A stretch of 64,000 nucleotides of DNA from Pseudomonas sp. DY-1 (GCF_003626975.1 NZ_CP032616.1:5618001-5682000); one strand, 5' to 3'. Positions 19,672 through 29,079 are shown, numbered from the stretch's first letter. Notes: a model not told the origin generated them from the letters alone. Translations and numbers: made by a program.

Positions 19672-21105
19672 TCAGCGCATCATCTGTTTAAGCATCCTCT
19701 GTTGCTCAGCCAGTTCCTGCTGGCGGGCGTCTATGCGTGCGGCAAGCGGGAAGTTGCCACTGGCGCGACGCTTGGCGAAGTCCAACTGCTCGATCGCCTG
19801 ATCGTAGTCGCCCACCAGGGCGAAGAATTCGGCGCGGGCCTGGTGCAGGCCAATGGTATTGCCGGCCAGGCCACGCACTTCCGCCACCTGGTACCACACA
19901 TCCGGATCGTTCGGCCGGCTCTTGAGCAGGCCGTCGAGCACCTTCTCGGCGTCCTTCGGTTTGTTCTGCTTGATCAGCAGGTCGCTACGCATCTGTTTCA
20001 GCGGGTAGTTATTGGGGTATTGCGCGAGCAGGCGGTCGACGCGCTGTTGGGCATCAGGCAATCGATTGGCGGTGATGTCGAGGTCGACCTGAGCCAGGTT
20101 GTAGACGATCTCGTTCGGCGCCTTGGCCAGGAGCGGCGCCAGGTTGTCGCGAGCCTGATTGAGCTGTCCACCCTTGATCTGGGCGATCGCCAGGCCGTAG
20201 CGGGCTGCGTCCAGCTTCGGGTCTTCGTCGAGCTGGGCGCGGAAGCGCTTGGCAGCGATGCCCGGGGTCTCCTCGAACATGAGTTGCACGCGAGCGCGCA
20301 TCAGCTGGTAGCGCAGGCTGTTCTCGACGCCCCCCGGCGGCAACTGTTCGGCGCGGTTGCGCGTGTCGGCGATACGATTCTCGGTCACCGGGTGGGTGAG
20401 GAGGAATTCCGGCGGTTTGGCGTCATAGCGGTACTGACGCATCAGGCGTTCGAACATGCGTGGCATGGCGCGCGGGTCGTAGCCAGCCTTTTCCAGATTG
20501 AGCAGACCGATGCGGTCGGCCTCCTGTTCGTTCTGCCGGGAGAAGCGGCGTTGTTCCTGAATGGCAGCGGCCTGTGTGCCCATGATCGCGGCCATGCCGG
20601 CATCGCCAGCGCCGGCTGCGGCGGCAACGATGCCCGCGAGCATCGCAGCCATCACCGGAATCTGCATGCGCTGTTGGGCCTCTACGCCACGGGCGAAGTG
20701 GCGTTGCGACAAGTGCGCCAATTCGTGCGCCAGTACCGAGGCGTACTCGGCTTCGGTAGGGGCGTAGAGGAAGAGACCGCCGTTGACACCGATGATCCCG
20801 CCGGGGGCGGCGAAGGCGTTCAATTGCGGGCTATTGAGCAGGACGAACTCCAGGCGGCGGTCCTGCAACTGGCTGGTTTCGGCCAGGCGATAGACGCTGG
20901 TCTCCACGTAGTCTTTAAGCTGCGGGTCATTGAGTTGCGGCACTTGGCCACGCAGCAGACTCAGCCAGGCGCGGCCGAGTTGATGTTCCTGTTCCGGAGA
21001 GACGATCGAAGAGCTGGAGTCCCCCAGCGACGGCAGGTCGTCGGCCATGAGGGGGGGAGCGAGAAAACAGGCAAGCGTCAGCAGAGTGGGGCGCAGAAGA
21101 TTCAT
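19672..21105 (-). CDS. bepA: Periplasmic M48 metalloprotease/chaperone BepA-like
   Basis: A 477-residue exported protein with a signal peptide ending near residue 21, an M48 zinc protease domain with HELAH at about 127-131 and a third ligand in EQEADRIG (about 195), and a C-terminal TPR region (about 290-470). E. coli BepA helps assemble or degrade outer-membrane proteins such as LptD. The order nadA-bepA-tusA-like is as in P. aeruginosa. Confidence 0.9.
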   Translation of the reverse strand: MNLLRPTLLTLACFLAPPLMADDLPSLGDSSSSIVSPEQEHQLGRAWLSLLRGQVPQLNDPQLKDYVETSVYRLAETSQLQDRRLEFVLLNSPQLNAFAAPGGIIGVNGGLFLYAPTEAEYASVLAHELAHLSQRHFARGVEAQQRMQIPVMAAMLAGIVAAAAGAGDAGMAAIMGTQAAAIQEQRRFSRQNEQEADRIGLLNLEKAGYDPRAMPRMFERLMRQYRYDAKPPEFLLTHPVTENRIADTRNRAEQLPPGGVENSLRYQLMRARVQLMFEETPGIAAKRFRAQLDEDPKLDAARYGLAIAQIKGGQLNQARDNLAPLLAKAPNEIVYNLAQVDLDITANRLPDAQQRVDRLLAQYPNNYPLKQMRSDLLIKQNKPKDAEKVLDGLLKSRPNDPDVWYQVAEVRGLAGNTIGLHQARAEFFALVGDYDQAIEQLDFAKRRASGNFPLAARIDARQQELAEQQRMLKQMMR

Positions 21106-21261
21106 GCACTGGGCTCGTTGGCGGCAAAGGCCTAACTGTAGCCTCCGGCGCTGCTGGCTGGCCAGCGGAGCTCTGCCTTCTGTATCCTAACCGCCCGCTC
21201 AAGTATTCCCGCCCCGCGACCTTCCCGAGCGACCCGCCAGGCGCCCTTCCGGAGACTCACC

Positions 21262-21513
21262 ATGACTGACGCTGCCAGTCGAACCGATGATTTCGACGTC
21301 GAACTGGATGCCAGTGGCCTGAACTGCCCCTTGCCCCTGCTCAAGGCCAAGCTCGAGCTCAATCGCCTGAACAGCGGAGCGGTGCTCAAGGTGATCGCTA
21401 CCGACGCTGGTTCCCAGCGCGATTTCCGCGCCTTCGCACAATTGGCCGGGCACCAGTTGCTGCGTGAAGAGGTCGAAGACGGCGTATTCCGCTACTGGTT
21501 GCGCAAGGCCTGA
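21262..21513 (+). CDS. TusA/SirA-like sulfur carrier protein
   Basis: An 83-residue protein with the TusA-family active site LNCPLPLLKAKLEL, where the Cys of the CPxP motif (about residue 20) carries persulfide sulfur. The homologue at this position in P. aeruginosa (PA1006) is linked to molybdenum cofactor homeostasis and nitrate respiration, so this may not be the tRNA-thiolation TusA itself. The ATG follows CGGAGACTCACC. Confidence 0.88.
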   Translation: MTDAASRTDDFDVELDASGLNCPLPLLKAKLELNRLNSGAVLKVIATDAGSQRDFRAFAQLAGHQLLREEVEDGVFRYWLRKA

Positions 21514-21549
21514 CCACGGCTTGTCGAGTGGGTCTTTCAAGGATTTCTG

Positions 21550-22620
21550 ATGCTCAAGGTGCTTCGCGATTGGGTCCAGCGCTACTTCTCTGATGAAGAA
21601 GCCGTGGTGCTGGCTGTGGTCCTCGTTCTCGGCTTCACGATCGTTCTGACTCTTGGCAACATGCTGGCGCCTGTGTTGGCGGGCATGGTCCTGGCGTTCC
21701 TCATGCAGGGGCTGGTCAACCTATTGGAGCGTCTGCGACTGCCGCAAACGCTGGCGGTCTGGATCGTCTTCGCGCTGTTCATCGGTGCCCTGGCCTTGAT
21801 TCTCGGCGTGCTGGTGCCGTTGCTCTGGCAACAGTTGAGCAAGTTGTTCCAGGAGCTGCCAGGCATGCTTGGCGAATGGCAGTCGTTGCTGCTGCTCCTG
21901 CCCGAGCGCTATCCGCATCTGGTGACCGATGAGCAGGTACTGAAGGCCATCGAGGTGACCCGCAGTGAAGTCGCCAAGTTCGGCCAGTGGGCACTGACCT
22001 TCTCCCTGTCCAGCCTGCCGCTGCTGGTCAACATCATGATCTACCTGGTCCTGGTGCCGATCCTGGTGTTCTTCTTCCTCAAGGACAGGGTGATGATCGG
22101 GCGCTGGATCAGCGGCTACCTGCCACGCGAACGCGGATTGATGACGCAGGTCTGGGACGAAGTGAACATCCAGATCGCCAATTACATTCGAGGCAAGGTG
22201 ATCGAGATCGTCATCTGCGGATCGGTGACCTATGTGGCATTCGTCTGGCTTGGCCTGAACTATGCGGCGCTGCTGGCCCTGCTGGTGGGGCTCTCGGTGG
22301 TCGTGCCCTACATCGGCGCCGTGGTGGTAACCGTGCCGGTCGCCCTGATTGCCCTGTTCCAGTGGGGCTGGAGCGACCAGTTCATCTACCTGATGGTGGT
22401 CTACACCGTGATCCAGACCCTGGACGGCAATGTCCTCGTGCCGTTGCTGTTCTCCGAAGCAGTGAACCTGCACCCGGTGGCGATCATCTGCGCCGTGCTC
22501 CTGTTCGGCGGACTCTGGGGCTTCTGGGGGGTGTTCTTCGCCATTCCCCTGGCTACCTTGTTCAAGGCTGTACTGGATGCCTGGCCGCGAGCCGACCCGA
22601 GAAATGCCATGGCGCAGTAA
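21550..22620 (+). CDS. AI-2E family transporter (PerM-like)
   Basis: A 356-residue inner-membrane protein with about eight hydrophobic segments, of the PerM/TqsA family. It has a soluble loop at about residues 95-150 and the C-terminal stretch GNVLVPLLFSEAVNLHPVAI typical of the family. The substrate is unknown, since family members have been linked to autoinducer-2, permeability and Na+/H+ exchange. It is preceded by AAGGA and follows the tusA-like gene by 36 bp, so probably co-transcribed. Confidence 0.87.
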   Translation: MLKVLRDWVQRYFSDEEAVVLAVVLVLGFTIVLTLGNMLAPVLAGMVLAFLMQGLVNLLERLRLPQTLAVWIVFALFIGALALILGVLVPLLWQQLSKLFQELPGMLGEWQSLLLLLPERYPHLVTDEQVLKAIEVTRSEVAKFGQWALTFSLSSLPLLVNIMIYLVLVPILVFFFLKDRVMIGRWISGYLPRERGLMTQVWDEVNIQIANYIRGKVIEIVICGSVTYVAFVWLGLNYAALLALLVGLSVVVPYIGAVVVTVPVALIALFQWGWSDQFIYLMVVYTVIQTLDGNVLVPLLFSEAVNLHPVAIICAVLLFGGLWGFWGVFFAIPLATLFKAVLDAWPRADPRNAMAQ

Positions 22621-22671
22621 ATGGGTCTGGAAAGCGCATTTCCATGCGCACATCCCTTGATCGGATAAACG

Positions 22672-22697
22672 AAAAAGGCCGCGATTGCGGCCTTTTC
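22672..22697. terminator. Bidirectional terminator between perM-like gene and bcp
   Basis: A perfect 10-bp stem AAAAGGCCGC/GCGGCCTTTT with A and T runs on both sides lies between convergent genes and can serve both strands. Confidence 0.88.
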
Positions 22698-22711
22698 TCA
22701 TTGGGGCAGGG

Positions 22712-23185
22712 TCAGCCCTTGTTTAACGCCTCGGCAGCGGCGAGCACCGCATCCACGTGACCGGGTACCTTCACGCCGCGCCACTCCTGGCGTAGTACAC
22801 CGTCCTTGTCGATCAGGAAGGTGCTGCGGTCCACGCCCATGTACTCCTTGCCATAGAGCTTCTTCAGCTTGATCACGTCGAAAAGCTGGCAGAGCGATTC
22901 ATCCTTGTCGGAGATCAGCTCGAAGGGGAACTCCTGCTTGCACTTGAAGTTCTCGTGAGACTTCATGCCATCGCGGGAGATGCCGAAAATGGCGGTGTTC
23001 GCAGCCAGGAAGGCGGCATGCCGGTCACGAAAACCCTGGCCTTCGGTGGTGCAGCCGGGGGTGCTGTCCTTCGGGTAGAAATAGAGCACTACCTGCTTGC
23101 CCTTGAGCGCGGACAGGCTGATCTCCAGGCCGCTGGTGGCCTGGGCGGTGAAGTCGGCGACGGGTTGGTTCAGGGAAACGGCCAT
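22712..23185 (-). CDS. bcp: Bcp-type thiol peroxidase (peroxiredoxin Q)
   Basis: A 157-residue thioredoxin-fold peroxidase with the peroxidatic Cys at 45 in STPGCTTEG. The second Cys found five residues later in E. coli Bcp is a Gln here, so resolution must use another Cys or an external thiol. It reduces peroxides in the cytoplasm. GAGGAG lies 9 bp before the ATG. It is followed on the same strand, upstream, by gcvR with a 13-bp gap, as in other pseudomonads. Confidence 0.94.
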   Translation of the reverse strand: MAVSLNQPVADFTAQATSGLEISLSALKGKQVVLYFYPKDSTPGCTTEGQGFRDRHAAFLAANTAIFGISRDGMKSHENFKCKQEFPFELISDKDESLCQLFDVIKLKKLYGKEYMGVDRSTFLIDKDGVLRQEWRGVKVPGHVDAVLAAAEALNKG

Positions 23186-23198
23186 GTCTGCTTGCTCC

Positions 23199-23756
23199 TC
23201 AGGGGTGTTGCGGGCGCCAGGGTTCGATCAGGGCGTCCAGGTTCAGTGCATCGGCGAAGTCCAGGAACTGGTCGCGCAGCCAGCTGATTTGGGTGCCGGC
23301 GGGCAGAGTCACGGTAATCGTGGCGTTGAGCATGGTGCCGCCAGTCTGCGGTGCCTGGTAGGTATCGCAGGTGAGGTTTTCCAGCTCGACACGGTGATCG
23401 ATGAAAAACTGGCACAGCTCGTTGAGGATGTCCGGGCGATAGGCTGCGCTGATGTAGGCCACGTAGGGCAGTGCCTGGGGGCGAGTTTCCATGGCGCTGC
23501 TGCGGGTCATGTTGGCGGTAAAGCCATGGCGCTTGGCCAATGCCGCCACACCTGACTCCAGGCGCGCCAGGCCATCCCAACTACCGGAAACTTGCAGCAC
23601 CAGGGCGCTGAACTCGCCGTGGCGGGTCAGGCGGCTGCTGACCACGGCGCAGCGGTTTTCCTGGCTGGCGCGGCACAGCACGTTGGTCAGCTCCATCGGG
23701 TTGCGGCCCAGGGCACTGATCAAAAGGAATTGTTCGCGGGGCGGGGTGGTGGACAT
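23199..23756 (-). CDS. gcvR: ACT-domain regulator GcvR-like
   Basis: A 185-residue protein with two ACT-type regions (about residues 10-85 and 95-175), matching the glycine cleavage repressor GcvR family. In E. coli GcvR binds GcvA to repress gcvTHP in the absence of glycine. AGGAATG precedes the ATG. It is divergent from dapA and first in a two-gene unit with bcp. Confidence 0.85.
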   Translation of the reverse strand: MSTTPPREQFLLISALGRNPMELTNVLCRASQENRCAVVSSRLTRHGEFSALVLQVSGSWDGLARLESGVAALAKRHGFTANMTRSSAMETRPQALPYVAYISAAYRPDILNELCQFFIDHRVELENLTCDTYQAPQTGGTMLNATITVTLPAGTQISWLRDQFLDFADALNLDALIEPWRPQHP

Positions 23757-23934
23757 GCAGCATTCCTAGAGCGAGGGGAGGGCGGCCGAGGCCACACTGT
23801 TCAAACGGGGAAGGTTAGCGAAAAGCGTCGCCGAGGGAAATGCTGTAACCGCCTGACGGCGCTTGCGTTCACCTTGTGCAAGGCCAGAGCCGACAGTACC
23901 ATTACGGCTCACTTTTTCCGGCAGGAGCGGTTGC

Positions 23935-24813
23935 ATGATTGCGGGCAGTATGGTGGCACTGGTTACGCCCATGGATGCGCAGGGTCAATTGGACTGGGAC
24001 AGCCTTTCCAAACTCGTTGACTTCCATCTTCAAGAGGGCACCAACGCCATAGTCGCCGTCGGCACCACGGGCGAGTCCGCCACACTCGACGTCAACGAGC
24101 ACGTCGAAGTGATCCGCCGCGTCGTCGACCAGGTCAATGGCCGCATCCCGGTAATCGCCGGCACCGGTGGCAATTCCACTCGTGAGTCGGTCGAACTGAC
24201 CGCTGCTGCCAAGCAAGTCGGCGCCGATGCCTGCCTACTGGTGACCCCTTACTACAACAAGCCGACGCAGGAAGGCCTGTACCAGCACTTCCGCCATATC
24301 GCCGAAGCCGTGGCCATTCCGCAGATTCTCTACAACGTTCCCGGCCGTACCGTATGCGACATGCTTCCGGAAACCGTTGAGCGCCTGTCGAAGATCGGCA
24401 ACATCATCGGCATCAAGGAAGCCACTGGCGACCTGCAGCGCGGCCAGGAAGTACTGAACCGAGTCAGCAAGGATTTCCTCGTTTATTCCGGTGACGACGC
24501 TACTGCCGTCGAACTGATGCTGATGGGCGGCAAGGGCAATATCTCGGTTACCGCCAACGTTGCCCCGCGCGCCATGGCTGATCTCTGCGCTGCCGCCATG
24601 CGTGGCGAAGCCGAAGCCGCTCGCGCCATCAATGACAAGCTGATGCCGCTGCACAAGGCTCTTTTCATCGAATCGAACCCGATCCCGGTGAAATTCGCCC
24701 TGCACGAAATGGGTCTGATTCCCGACGGCATTCGCCTGCCGTTGACCTGGCTCAGCCCGCGTTGCCATGAGCCTCTGCGCCAAGCCATGCGCCAGTCCGG
24801 CCTACTTGCCTAA
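23935..24813 (+). CDS. dapA: 4-hydroxy-tetrahydrodipicolinate synthase DapA
   Basis: A 292-residue class I aldolase of lysine and peptidoglycan precursor synthesis, condensing pyruvate with aspartate semialdehyde. The Schiff-base Lys is at 161 (IGIKEATG), with Tyr133 in ILYNVPGR and GTTGESATL at about 43-51. The ATG has GCAGGAG 7 bp upstream. It heads a dapA-bamC-purC run with short gaps. Confidence 0.97.
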   Translation: MIAGSMVALVTPMDAQGQLDWDSLSKLVDFHLQEGTNAIVAVGTTGESATLDVNEHVEVIRRVVDQVNGRIPVIAGTGGNSTRESVELTAAAKQVGADACLLVTPYYNKPTQEGLYQHFRHIAEAVAIPQILYNVPGRTVCDMLPETVERLSKIGNIIGIKEATGDLQRGQEVLNRVSKDFLVYSGDDATAVELMLMGGKGNISVTANVAPRAMADLCAAAMRGEAEAARAINDKLMPLHKALFIESNPIPVKFALHEMGLIPDGIRLPLTWLSPRCHEPLRQAMRQSGLLA

Positions 24814-24831
24814 TCCAAGGAAACATTCCGC

Positions 24832-25950
24832 ATGAAGCGACTGGCCGGACTCTCCGCTCTCGCCCTGATCATTTCCAGCACCAGCGGTTGCGGCTGGCTC
24901 TGGGGCCAAGATGGCTATTTCCGTGATCGCGGTAGCGATTACCTGGAAGCACGCCAGACGGCCCCCATGCAGCTTCCGCCGGACGTTGATTCCAAGCCGC
25001 TCGACCCGTTGCTGCCGGTACCGATGAACGTTGCCGACAGCCGCGCTGAAGGTGAATACGAGGTACCGCGCCCTCAGGCCCTGCAGGGCAAGGGTGAAGT
25101 CAGCGACTACAGCCTGCAGAAGAGCGGTGACTCCCGTTGGGTGGTTGCCCAGCGCGTACCGGCCGAAGTCTGGCCTGTAGCCCGCCAGTTCTTCGAGAAC
25201 GGTGGTTTCCGCATTGCCGACGAGCGTCCGCAGACCGGCGAGTTCAGCACTGACTGGCAGCGCCTCGACCAGCTCTCCGGTCCCCTGGCCCGTCGCCTGG
25301 GTAGCCGTGTCAGCGGAGTCGAGCCGGACAGCGAAGTCCGTGCTCGCGTACGTATCGAGCCGGGTGTTCAGCGCAACACCAGCGAAATCTTCGTTACCAC
25401 TGTCAGCCGTCCAGCTGGCAGCACTGCCGACACCGGTTGGCCCAGCCGTTCCGACAACGCGAGCCTGGAAGCCGCGCTGCTGGATGAAATGCTGGCCAGC
25501 ATGGCCCGCAGTTCCGAACAGGGCGGATCCGTGTCGTTGCTCGCCGCCCGCGACTTCGATGCGCCGAGCCGCGTGACCCTTTCCGAAGATGGCAACGGCA
25601 ACCCCATGCTCAGCCTAGGCGCCGACTTCGATCGTTCCTGGTCCAGCGTCGGTCGTGCCCTGGAAACCGGCGACGTCCGCGTCGACGACATCAACCGCAG
25701 CCTGGGTGTCTACTACATCAACCTCGCCGAAGGCGCCGAGAAGAAAGACGAGAAGCCCGGCTTCTTTAGCAGCCTTTGGGGTAGCGACGCCAGCGAGGAA
25801 GAAATCGAAGCCCGCGCCGAACGCTACCAGGTCCGCCTGACCCGCGTTGGCGATAGCGTTCAGGTAACCGTGGAGAAGGACATCAACACCGTGGCCCCCG
25901 CCGATGTGGCGCGCCGCGTGCTGACCCTGATTCAGGAAAACCTCGGCTAA
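24832..25950 (+). CDS. bamC: Outer membrane assembly lipoprotein BamC (NlpB)
   Basis: A 372-residue lipoprotein with a signal peptide and lipobox TSGC (Cys about residue 20), an unstructured N-terminal part that binds BamD ([16 protein letters not shown] region), and two helix-grip domains (about 100-215 and 240-370). It is part of the BAM complex that inserts beta-barrels in the outer membrane. It starts 18 bp after dapA with AAGGAAA. Confidence 0.94.
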   Translation: MKRLAGLSALALIISSTSGCGWLWGQDGYFRDRGSDYLEARQTAPMQLPPDVDSKPLDPLLPVPMNVADSRAEGEYEVPRPQALQGKGEVSDYSLQKSGDSRWVVAQRVPAEVWPVARQFFENGGFRIADERPQTGEFSTDWQRLDQLSGPLARRLGSRVSGVEPDSEVRARVRIEPGVQRNTSEIFVTTVSRPAGSTADTGWPSRSDNASLEAALLDEMLASMARSSEQGGSVSLLAARDFDAPSRVTLSEDGNGNPMLSLGADFDRSWSSVGRALETGDVRVDDINRSLGVYYINLAEGAEKKDEKPGFFSSLWGSDASEEEIEARAERYQVRLTRVGDSVQVTVEKDINTVAPADVARRVLTLIQENLG

Positions 25951-26045
25951 GAGCAAAAGGTGCGCCGCGTAGCGGCGGATCGTGGAAACAAGAAGGCGAA
26001 ACCCCCGGGTTTCGCCTGTTTCGTTTGATAAAGGCGGAAAACGAC

Positions 26046-26915
26046 ATGAGCACACCCACCACCCTCAGCCTGAAGAAGATCTACTCGGGGAAGGTTCGCG
26101 ACCTCTACGAAATCGACGACAAGCGCATGCTGATGGTCGCCACTGACCGCCTTTCCGCGTTCGACGTGATCCTCGACCAGCCCATTCCGGAGAAAGGCAA
26201 GATCCTTACTGCCATCTCCAACTTCTGGTTCGACAAGCTATCCAACGTCGTTCCCAACCACTTCACCGGTGACAAGGTCGAAGACGTCGTTCCCGCCGCC
26301 GAATTGCCCCTGGTGGAAGGCCGCGCGGTAGTAGCCAAGCGCCTTAAGCCCGTTGCTGTCGAAGCCATCGTGCGCGGCTACATCGTTGGCTCCGGCTGGA
26401 AGGAGTACCAGAAGAGCGGCACCGTCTGCGGCATCCAGCTGCCGGCCGGCCTGAAGGAAGCTTCCAAGCTGCCGCAACCCATCTTCACCCCCTCGACCAA
26501 GGCTGCCGTCGGCGACCACGACGAGAACATCTCTTTCGAGCAGTGCGAAGCCATCATCGGCAAGGAACTGGCCGCCAAGGTCCGTGACACCGCCATCGCC
26601 CTGTACAGCACCGCCGTCGAGTACGCCGCCACCCGCGGCATCATCATCGCCGACACCAAGTTCGAGTTCGGCATCGACGAAGACGGTACCTTGACCCTGA
26701 TGGACGAAGTGCTGACTCCCGATTCCAGCCGCTTCTGGCCGGTGGAAAGCTACGTCGAAGGCAAGAACCCGCCGAGCTTCGACAAACAGTTCGTGCGCGA
26801 CTGGCTGGAGTCTACCGGCTGGAACAAGGAGCCGCCGGCACCTGCCGTACCCGCCGACGTCGCCCAGAAGACCGCTGACAAGTACCGCGAAGCGCTGACC
26901 AAGCTGACTTCCTGA
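26046..26915 (+). CDS. purC: SAICAR synthetase PurC, long (yeast/betaproteobacterial) type
   Basis: A 289-residue enzyme of purine synthesis that ligates aspartate to CAIR. Motifs include [11 protein letters not shown] (ATP site), [10 protein letters not shown], the stretch [18 protein letters not shown], and DTKFEFG with [13 protein letters not shown]. This is the form of about 290-300 residues seen in yeast Ade1 and betaproteobacteria, whereas P. aeruginosa and most pseudomonads carry a 236-residue form at this very locus. The position after dapA-bamC is conserved, so a replacement in place is likely. I chose the second Met (MSTPTTLSL) as start. Confidence 0.95.
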   Translation: MSTPTTLSLKKIYSGKVRDLYEIDDKRMLMVATDRLSAFDVILDQPIPEKGKILTAISNFWFDKLSNVVPNHFTGDKVEDVVPAAELPLVEGRAVVAKRLKPVAVEAIVRGYIVGSGWKEYQKSGTVCGIQLPAGLKEASKLPQPIFTPSTKAAVGDHDENISFEQCEAIIGKELAAKVRDTAIALYSTAVEYAATRGIIIADTKFEFGIDEDGTLTLMDEVLTPDSSRFWPVESYVEGKNPPSFDKQFVRDWLESTGWNKEPPAPAVPADVAQKTADKYREALTKLTS

Positions 26916-26925
26916 TCCATGCGTA

Positions 26926-26962
26926 CCCCTCTCACTGTGGGAGAGGGGCTGCGGTGAGGGGT
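26926..26962. repeat. Degenerate 'GAGAGGG...GGTGAGGG' intergenic element
   Basis: CCCCTCTC-ACTGTGG-GAGAGGGG followed by GCGGTGAGGGG matches the layout of the element at 54490. It lies 11 bp after purC and its hairpin may end or stabilise the transcript. Confidence 0.5.
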
Positions 26963-27072
26963 TGCCCGCACCTCGAATTTCCCCTCATTACCGCAACCAT
27001 CTGAAACCACGCGAAAAAATCTCGCCACGGGCTTCGCCAATGGCCGATGAACTGGTATGATGCGCGCCGTTC

Positions 27073-27162
27073 GGGAAGATGCCGGAGTGGCCGAACGGGA
27101 CGGATTCGAAATCCGTTGTGTCAGCAATGGCACCTAGGGTTCAAATCCCTATCTTCCCGCCA
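27073..27162 (+). tRNA. tRNA-Ser (anticodon CGA), integration target
   Basis: A 90-nt tRNA with long variable arm. Acceptor GGGAAGA pairs with TCTTCCC, anticodon loop TTCGAAA carries CGA at 27107-27109, discriminator G and encoded CCA. Its last 23 bases are part of the 25-bp repeat found again at 35022, so the present 3' end was supplied by the inserted element. Confidence 0.97.
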
Positions 27163-27164
27163 TA
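27140..27164 (+). repeat. attL core, 25-bp direct repeat
   Basis: The 25 bases from TTCAAATCCC to CCCGCCATA recur exactly at 35022-35046. They cover the T-arm and acceptor 3' end of tRNA-Ser, the usual crossover region for tyrosine integrases. Confidence 0.93.
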
Positions 27165-27175
27165 TTCAAAAGCCT

Positions 27176-27209
27176 AAACCCCTGAAATTCTTAGAGTTTC
27201 AGGGGTTTT
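27176..27209 (+). terminator. tRNA-Ser terminator carried by the element
   Basis: Stem AAACCCCTGAAA/TTTCAGGGGTTT (27176-27187 with 27197-27208) then Ts. A different terminator with the same role stands after attR at 35059, so the element restored both the tRNA end and a terminator. Confidence 0.88.
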
Positions 27210-27230
27210 TGCTTTCTGGCTTTTGCCAAG

Positions 27231-27246
27231 TGTCGAGAAGTGTCGA
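27231..27246 (+). promoter_or_regulatory. Two TGTCGA repeats near the left end (possible integrase arm sites)
   Basis: AGTGTCGAGA-AGTGTCGAAG has TGTCGA at 27231 and 27241, 10 bp apart. Three direct copies and one inverted copy stand near the right end (34908-34955). Repeats of this kind near both att sites are typical of arm-type binding sites. Confidence 0.5.
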
Positions 27247-27375
27247 AGCATGGAGAGTGAGCTTGGCACTCGAAGCCGTTAAACTGCGCCGCACACGGTC
27301 AGGCCATTAGCCACTATATGGGCCCCCCACCGAGCCTGACCAGCCAGACAAAGTAGATGCTCGAAAGGAGTCGAC

Positions 27376-28068
27376 ATGGCGAAGTTCCTCAACACCAGTG
27401 CTACCAACTACTTCCTCGAGGAAATGATCAAGAACGCCAAGGATCGCTTGGTACTGATCAGTCCCTTCCTCAAGCTCAACGACCGGATGAAGGAGCTGCT
27501 GGCCGACAAGGACCGCCTTAAGATCGACGTACGTATCGTCTATGGGAAGAGCGAGCTGCAGCCCGAGGAAATCAACTGGCTAAAGGAACTGAGCTACGTA
27601 CGCACCAGCTTCTGCAAGAACCTGCACGCGAAGTGCTACCTGAATGAAGACCTGTGCATCATCACCAGCCTGAACCTCTATGAGTTCAGCCAGGTGAATA
27701 ACAACGAGATGGGCGTACTCATCCGTCGCTCTGATGATCCCGAGCTGTACAAGGATGCCTATGAAGAGGCACAGCGGATCATCCGTATCAGCGACGAGGT
27801 GCGCATCACCATGGAGCGCATCGCTGCCGACGCCGAGGTGAAGCAGGATAGCGAGGAGGTATCGGAGAAACTCACTTCCTCCAAGCTCGCCCAGAAGCTG
27901 GGCCTCAAGACGCCCGAACTCATCGAGAAGCTCATTGCCCTGGAACTCCTCGAGGACCGTGACGGCAAGCCTTACATCACCCAGAAAGGCAAGGACGCAG
28001 GCGGCGAGTTCCGCATGAGCCCCAAGTTCGGCCCTTACTTCCTGTGGCCCGATAGCCTCGCCGTTTAA
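27376..28068 (+). CDS. PLD-like nuclease domain protein with probable winged-helix tail
   Basis: This 230-residue protein has an N-terminal phospholipase D-type domain (about 1-140) with one HKD-like motif, LHAKCYLNEDLCIITSLNL, the His-x-Lys being clear and the acidic residue shifted. Single-motif proteins of this kind work as dimeric endonucleases (the Nuc/BfiI fold). The C-terminal 60 residues (SSKLAQKLGLKTPELIEKL and PYITQKGKDAGGEFR) look like a winged helix. It has a strong AAAGGAG site and ends 6 bp from the convergent integrase. A role in defence, exclusion or element mobilisation is possible but unproven. Confidence 0.7.
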   Translation: MAKFLNTSATNYFLEEMIKNAKDRLVLISPFLKLNDRMKELLADKDRLKIDVRIVYGKSELQPEEINWLKELSYVRTSFCKNLHAKCYLNEDLCIITSLNLYEFSQVNNNEMGVLIRRSDDPELYKDAYEEAQRIIRISDEVRITMERIAADAEVKQDSEEVSEKLTSSKLAQKLGLKTPELIEKLIALELLEDRDGKPYITQKGKDAGGEFRMSPKFGPYFLWPDSLAV

Positions 28069-28074
28069 GCCTGC

Positions 28075-29079
28075 TTACCCTTCCAGCAGGCTCACAAAGT
28101 CCATCTGCGGCCCAAGCCTGACTGCCTCTTCGAGGTGGTCAGGTGCAAGATGCGCATAGCGCATCGTCATCGCCACCGTGGTATGCCCCAGAATCTTCTG
28201 TAGGGTCAGGATGTTCCCGCCGTTCATCACAAAGTGGCTGGCGAAGGTATGCCGCAGCACGTGTGACGACTGCCCGGCTGGAACCGGTATGCCGGATACG
28301 CCCAGGGTCTGGTCGAAGCTGTTGAGACATTTCGAGAACAGGCCATGCCGCTTGAAGTGATCCAGGATGCGTTGCTCCAGGACGGGATTGATCGGCACCG
28401 AGCGGGTTCGCTTCCCCTTGGTATTCACGAATAGCACTCGTCCATCCTTGACCTGGTGCGGAGTCAGCGCCTGCGCTTCACCCCATCGAGCGCCCGTAGC
28501 CAGGCAGATTGCGGCAATCATGGCGACGTGGGGAGTCCTGCAGCGCTTGTGGATAACTGCGAAGAGTTGCCGGACCTGGTCATCGTTCAGATAGGCCAAC
28601 TCCCGCTCCTGCAGGCGCAGCGGGCGTACCCGGACAAGCGGGTTGGGGTAGTCGATCTCTTCCAGCTGGAACAGCACATTGAACACCGCACGTAGGTAGG
28701 CGAGCCGGTTGTTCAGCGTCTTCGGATTCGCCCCCTTCTTGAGCATCGAGGCGCGGTACTCGGCGTAGTCTTTGCCCGTCATCCGCACTGCAATCGGGTT
28801 GCCCAGGTCCTTGGCCATGGAGTCGAGCAGGCGTCGTCGTGCATCTCCATCAGCCAAGGTGTGGGCATGCAGCACGGCCCAGCGGTCAATCAAGTCCAGC
28901 AGGCGACGTGTGTCCCGAGGGCGGGGCGACCAGTCCGGGGTGCCAATGCATTTGGCCCGGCAGATGGCTTCGAAGCGCTGCGCCTCACCCTTGGTCTTCA
29001 CCGTCTTGCGGAAGCGGCGACCCTTGATCGGTTCGGTATCGACTTTCCAGCGGCCATCCGGCAGTTGCTCGATAGCCAT
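28075..29079 (-). CDS. int: Tyrosine recombinase (integrase)
   Basis: A 334-residue integrase. It has an N-terminal arm-binding region ([14 protein letters not shown]), a core-binding SAM-like domain (about 80-155) and a catalytic domain with Arg in TGARWGEA, His-x-x-Arg in SHVLRHTF, His in LGHTTVAM and the nucleophile Tyr in MRYAHL. Its ATG overlaps the rep stop (ATGA), so it is made with Rep. The overall protein resembles integrases of Pf-type filamentous prophages, and it is the enzyme expected to act on the tRNA-Ser repeats. Confidence 0.92.
   Translation of the reverse strand: MAIEQLPDGRWKVDTEPIKGRRFRKTVKTKGEAQRFEAICRAKCIGTPDWSPRPRDTRRLLDLIDRWAVLHAHTLADGDARRRLLDSMAKDLGNPIAVRMTGKDYAEYRASMLKKGANPKTLNNRLAYLRAVFNVLFQLEEIDYPNPLVRVRPLRLQERELAYLNDDQVRQLFAVIHKRCRTPHVAMIAAICLATGARWGEAQALTPHQVKDGRVLFVNTKGKRTRSVPINPVLEQRILDHFKRHGLFSKCLNSFDQTLGVSGIPVPAGQSSHVLRHTFASHFVMNGGNILTLQKILGHTTVAMTMRYAHLAPDHLEEAVRLGPQMDFVSLLEG

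Noticed and set aside
19660..21135. 491-codon plus-strand frame opposite the M48 protease gene
   Set aside because: It is the complement of a clear BepA-like gene with HELAH and TPR motifs; its product has no recognisable domain.
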